The notes under the pieces: generated by a model
Seen by the model: the letters and a program-made list of their open reading frames with translations, nothing else
What the model was told of the DNA's origin: nothing
The model's database searches: none
Translations under genes and position numbers: made by a program
In this document: positions 61,262 through 64,000 of the stretch, in pieces
Position numbering within the stretch: the first letter of the stretch is position 1
Layout: every line of letters starts with the position of its first letter
From: Desulfitibacter sp. BRH_c19
Lineage (GTDB): Bacteria > Bacillota > DSM-16504 > Desulfitibacterales > Desulfitibacteraceae
Assembly: GCA_001515945.1 (NCBI GenBank)
Contig: LOER01000026.1
Location: 1 to 64,000, forward strand
Reading direction: 5' to 3'
DNA length: 64,000 nucleotides

Positions 61262-61702
61262 AGTGTAGAGTTATCTGCTATGATACTAATAAGCACCATT
61301 CCTATAGAAATTCTGGTTTAAATGCTCTTGAAAGACCGCTTTGGTTTTTTGCAGGAAGTATGATCAGTCTAAGGATAGTGTTTTTTCTTTACCAAGATAG
61401 GTTTTAAATCGGTTACTAGTAAGTAAGTTCGTAATGTGTTAACTATTTAATTGTTTGTTCGGCGATTGATTAATAGGAAGTTCTAGTTAGGAAGTGTATT
61501 AAGTATCTTTATGGTTACAATTCTAGATCAGTACAGATTAAGTTTGTTGAGTTGTTTTGTTAAACTATAGGGATGGTTGCTGAAAGGGGTTTGCACAAAG
61601 CAAACCCCTTTTTTATGGTGTAAAGGTTTTTAGGTAGATTTAGCTTCGGAAGGATTTGCGGTTTTAGGTATGCGATTAGTCTAGTAATAGGAAGGTTATT
61701 AT
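61262..61702 (+). other. Intergenic region between ABC exporter and MalT-like gene
   Basis: 441 bases without a convincing gene. Apart from the terminator at 61583-61616 and the ribosome binding site at 61689-61695, I see only AT-rich unique sequence. Confidence 0.5.
61583..61616 (+). terminator. Strong Rho-independent terminator
   Basis: AAAGGGGTTTGC (61583-61594), loop ACAAA, GCAAACCCCTTT (61600-61611), then T run. It lies about 320 bases after the ABC exporter, so an unnoticed short transcript may end here. Confidence 0.95.
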
Positions 61703-64000
61703 ATGGTTAATTCCCTAATTAAAACAAAACTCTTTGTCCCACCAGTAAGGCCAAATCTAGTCAATCGCCAACGATTGCTTAAAATATTAGAAGAAGGATA
61801 CTTTCAGGGGTGCCGTCTATCTCTTATTTGTGCTCCAGCAGGTTATGGCAAATCCATGTTGGCGGCCCAGTGGTTGAATCAATTTAAGGATGGAGTCAAT
61901 TCAAAAGTTGAGGTCAGTTGGTTATCACTTGATAAAAATGACAATGATCTTGTACGTTTTCTTTCCTATTTAACAGCTGCTCTTGGGATTGACAATTCAG
62001 ATTTTAATACATACAGAGCAATTGGAATGCCACAACTCCCACCAACAGATATATTAATACCTAATTTGATAAATGATATTTCTAAGACATCTAATCAGAA
62101 GATTGTGCTTGTTCTGGATGATTATCAAAGAATTAGGCTTGTGCAAATTCACCAAACTATTGAGTTATTGCTTGATCACGGGCCACCAAACCTGCATCTT
62201 GTTATGATTACCCGGGAGGATCCACCTCTGGCTCTATCTAGAATGAGAGTACAGGGGGAATTAACAGAGATTCGTGCAAAAAATCTTCGTTTTAACCAAG
62301 AGGAATCAGCCCTATTTTTTAACGAAGTCATGAATCTAAAACTTGAGCCAGATTGGGTTGAAACGCTAAAAACTCGCACCGAAGGATGGATTGCAGGCTT
62401 ACAGCTTGCAGCATTATCCATTAGAGGCCGTGAAGATATTGCTGAGTTTTTAGAAAAGTTTCGAGGTAGTAACCGTTATGTTATGGATTATTTAATGGAT
62501 GAGGTCCTGACACTACAATCTCAGGATATACGGAAATTTCTTTATCAGACATCCATGCTGGAAAAATTTAATGCTGACCTTTGTACGGCTATTACTGGCA
62601 GAGAAGACAGTCGGGAAGTATTATCGTATCTTGAACAATCTAACCTTTTCCTTATACCTTTGGATAACGAATTGAAATGGTATCGCTATCATCATATGTT
62701 TGCTGATTTCCTTCGTACTGAACTAAATAGTAAAGAGCAAATAGATGCCCTCACAAAAGCCTCTGCCTGGTTTGAGACAAAGGGGTTATCTGCATATGCT
62801 GTAGAATATGCACTAGCAACAGGGGATTATGAGCTGGCTGCAGATAAGATTAAGTTAGCCTTGTCTATTCCTCAAACATGGGCTAGTGGTAATGTCTCCA
62901 TGTTGGAAAGATGGTTAAACATACTACCGGGGGCATGTGTGCGTTCACGTCCGGAATTACAAGTTCGGGCCTCTCGGGTTTTATATCTATCTGGAAAGAT
63001 CAATCAAGCATCTAATCTTCTAGATCAGGCAGAGCAGACTCTGCAATCTGAGTCAGTAGATGCTAAAGAGGTACAAGTACAACAGCAACAAGTTAATGTT
63101 TATCGGGCGGCAATTGCTGCTATGAACGGTAATATACATCAGGCGGAAGCTCTTATGAAAAAGACTATTACAAATGTACCAAAGGAAGACTTACTTACCC
63201 AGTCCAGGGCTTATGATACCCTAGGGTTAATATATGAGCAGTCAGGAAATCTAGATGAAGCAATTAAGGCCTATTTGACAGCTAGTGATATTGCTTTATC
63301 TGCTGGAGTTCTTTATCTGGCAATAAACGCCCTCTGTGAAGTAGCCATGGTTCAAATTACTAAAGGACAGTTGGCAGAGGCCATGGGAACCTGTCAAGAA
63401 GCACTCAAAATAGCTGGGCAGGAGCAAAACAATATTCCACCAGTTGGATTGGCATGGGTAGTTTTGGGTGAAATCAAGAGAAGGCAAAATGAATTGTCTC
63501 TTTCAGAGGACTATTTATTGAAGGGAATAAATATCTCACAAAATGGAGGTATTATTGATGACATAAGGCACGAATTAGTATTCTTATTCAATTTAAGGCT
63601 ATCTCAAAGGAATTGGAGCGGTGCCCTTGACACACTAGAACAGGCAGAACTAATTCTTAATTCTTACAACATTCCGCGTTTATCTTTATTTTCTTCAGCA
63701 ATGAGGGTGCGTTTATATCTTAAAAACGGAGACAGAGAAAAAGCATCCTACTGGGCAAGGGAATACAAATATGGCATCACTTCAGATGGCACTTCAGATT
63801 CTGTAGAATACCTAATGGAATGCGAAAAAATAACCTTGGCTAGGGTTGGACTGGCTGAGATGTGTTTTAATGAAGCTGCACAAATACTAAAGAGAATAAT
63901 AGCTTCAGCTAGAAATGCAGGTCGTATAGGAACACTAATTGAAGCCTTAATATTATATGCTATTACTGCTAGATCTCAGCATATGCATAATGACGCTTCA
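61703..64000 (+). CDS. MalT/LuxR-family ATP-dependent transcriptional regulator, N-terminal part
   Basis: 766 codons are open to the right edge; the C-terminal LuxR helix-turn-helix would lie beyond it. ATG 61703 with AGGAAGG seven bases before. Start 'MVNSLIKTKLFVPPVRPNLV' is typical of the family. STAND-type NTPase: Walker A 'CAPAGYGKSML' near residue 44, Walker B 'IVLVLDDYQRI' near 136, 'ITREDPPLALSRMRVQGEL' and 'GWIAGLQLAALSI'. From about residue 340 on there are helical TPR-like repeats. Such regulators sense small inducers and are ATP-switched; the target is unknown. Confidence 0.9.
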   Translation, partial: MVNSLIKTKLFVPPVRPNLVNRQRLLKILEEGYFQGCRLSLICAPAGYGKSMLAAQWLNQFKDGVNSKVEVSWLSLDKNDNDLVRFLSYLTAALGIDNSDFNTYRAIGMPQLPPTDILIPNLINDISKTSNQKIVLVLDDYQRIRLVQIHQTIELLLDHGPPNLHLVMITREDPPLALSRMRVQGELTEIRAKNLRFNQEESALFFNEVMNLKLEPDWVETLKTRTEGWIAGLQLAALSIRGREDIAEFLEKFRGSNRYVMDYLMDEVLTLQSQDIRKFLYQTSMLEKFNADLCTAITGREDSREVLSYLEQSNLFLIPLDNELKWYRYHHMFADFLRTELNSKEQIDALTKASAWFETKGLSAYAVEYALATGDYELAADKIKLALSIPQTWASGNVSMLERWLNILPGACVRSRPELQVRASRVLYLSGKINQASNLLDQAEQTLQSESVDAKEVQVQQQQVNVYRAAIAAMNGNIHQAEALMKKTITNVPKEDLLTQSRAYDTLGLIYEQSGNLDEAIKAYLTASDIALSAGVLYLAINALCEVAMVQITKGQLAEAMGTCQEALKIAGQEQNNIPPVGLAWVVLGEIKRRQNELSLSEDYLLKGINISQNGGIIDDIRHELVFLFNLRLSQRNWSGALDTLEQAELILNSYNIPRLSLFSSAMRVRLYLKNGDREKASYWAREYKYGITSDGTSDSVEYLMECEKITLARVGLAEMCFNEAAQILKRIIASARNAGRIGTLIEALILYAITARSQHMHNDAS

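Noticed and set aside
1-64000. CRISPR arrays, tRNA or rRNA genes, complete insertion sequences
   Set aside because: No regularly spaced repeats, no cloverleaf or rRNA sequence and no transposase gene were recognised in the window.

Overview
The window reads as chromosome of an anaerobic, spore-forming, low-GC Clostridia bacterium, possibly near Alkaliphilus/Natronincola (genus is a guess). Supporting signs: a UGA-decoded glycine/sarcosine/betaine reductase selenoprotein, an aldehyde:ferredoxin oxidoreductase, SpoVA spore proteins, Gram-positive ribosome binding sites with frequent TTG and GTG starts, and no respiratory chain genes. No rRNA, tRNA or CRISPR was seen.

Layout. 0-4.2 kb: end of a purine/Mo-hydroxylase type cluster (PLP enzyme fragment, two XdhC-type proteins, 8-oxoguanine deaminase-like amidohydrolase, Ldh-family dehydrogenase). 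4.3-9.4 kb: diguanylate cyclase, membrane-anchored MutS-like ATPase, glutaminyl-tRNA synthetase. 9.6-13.6 kb: GntR regulator and component B of a glycine/sarcosine/betaine reductase (GrdX-like protein, pyruvoyl-forming proprotein, selenoprotein with a textbook SECIS hairpin). 13.65-17.8 kb: possible group II intron remnant, an ECF sigma factor with two matching ECF-type promoters in front of its neighbours, a ferredoxin-nitroreductase, an FMN reductase, a 41-residue membrane protein, a MoxR scrap, and a DUF2284 gene interrupted by an in-frame TGA.

18.2-30.4 kb: a catabolic locus with a PucR regulator, M20 deacylase, EhuBCDA-type importer, MttB-family methyltransferase, threonine aldolase, tungsten-type aldehyde oxidoreductase, MoaD-like carrier and a DoeA-like ectoine hydrolase. 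I infer that it imports and ferments ectoine-type compounds. For 5-hydroxyectoine, ring opening and deacetylation would give a beta-hydroxy-alpha-amino acid. Threonine aldolase could cleave that to glycine plus aminoacetaldehyde, the oxidoreductase could oxidise the aldehyde to more glycine, and glycine reductase could use the glycine.

30.5-33.5 kb: a spoVA2mob-like spore operon (DUF1657, YetF, SpoVAC, SpoVAD, SpoVAE) behind a sigma-G-like promoter. 33.5-51.3 kb: a PucR regulator divergent from one long gene run: three MttB-family methyltransferases, a five-gene peptide-type ABC importer whose binding protein has a C-terminal membrane anchor, a 1051-residue clan CD (gingipain/caspase-like) protease without signal peptide, a fourth MttB homologue and an M19 dipeptidase. 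I infer a pathway for uptake, hydrolysis and demethylation of a peptide- or amide-linked quaternary amine; this is the best candidate for an undescribed system.

51.4-64 kb: mixed accessory genes: Ogt, HspR-Hsp20, GNAT, HxlR regulator, Phd-Uma2 fusion under a perfect palindrome, old-yellow-enzyme homologue, an MFS plus FtsX/MacB-type ABC exporter, and a MalT/LuxR-type regulator cut by the right edge.
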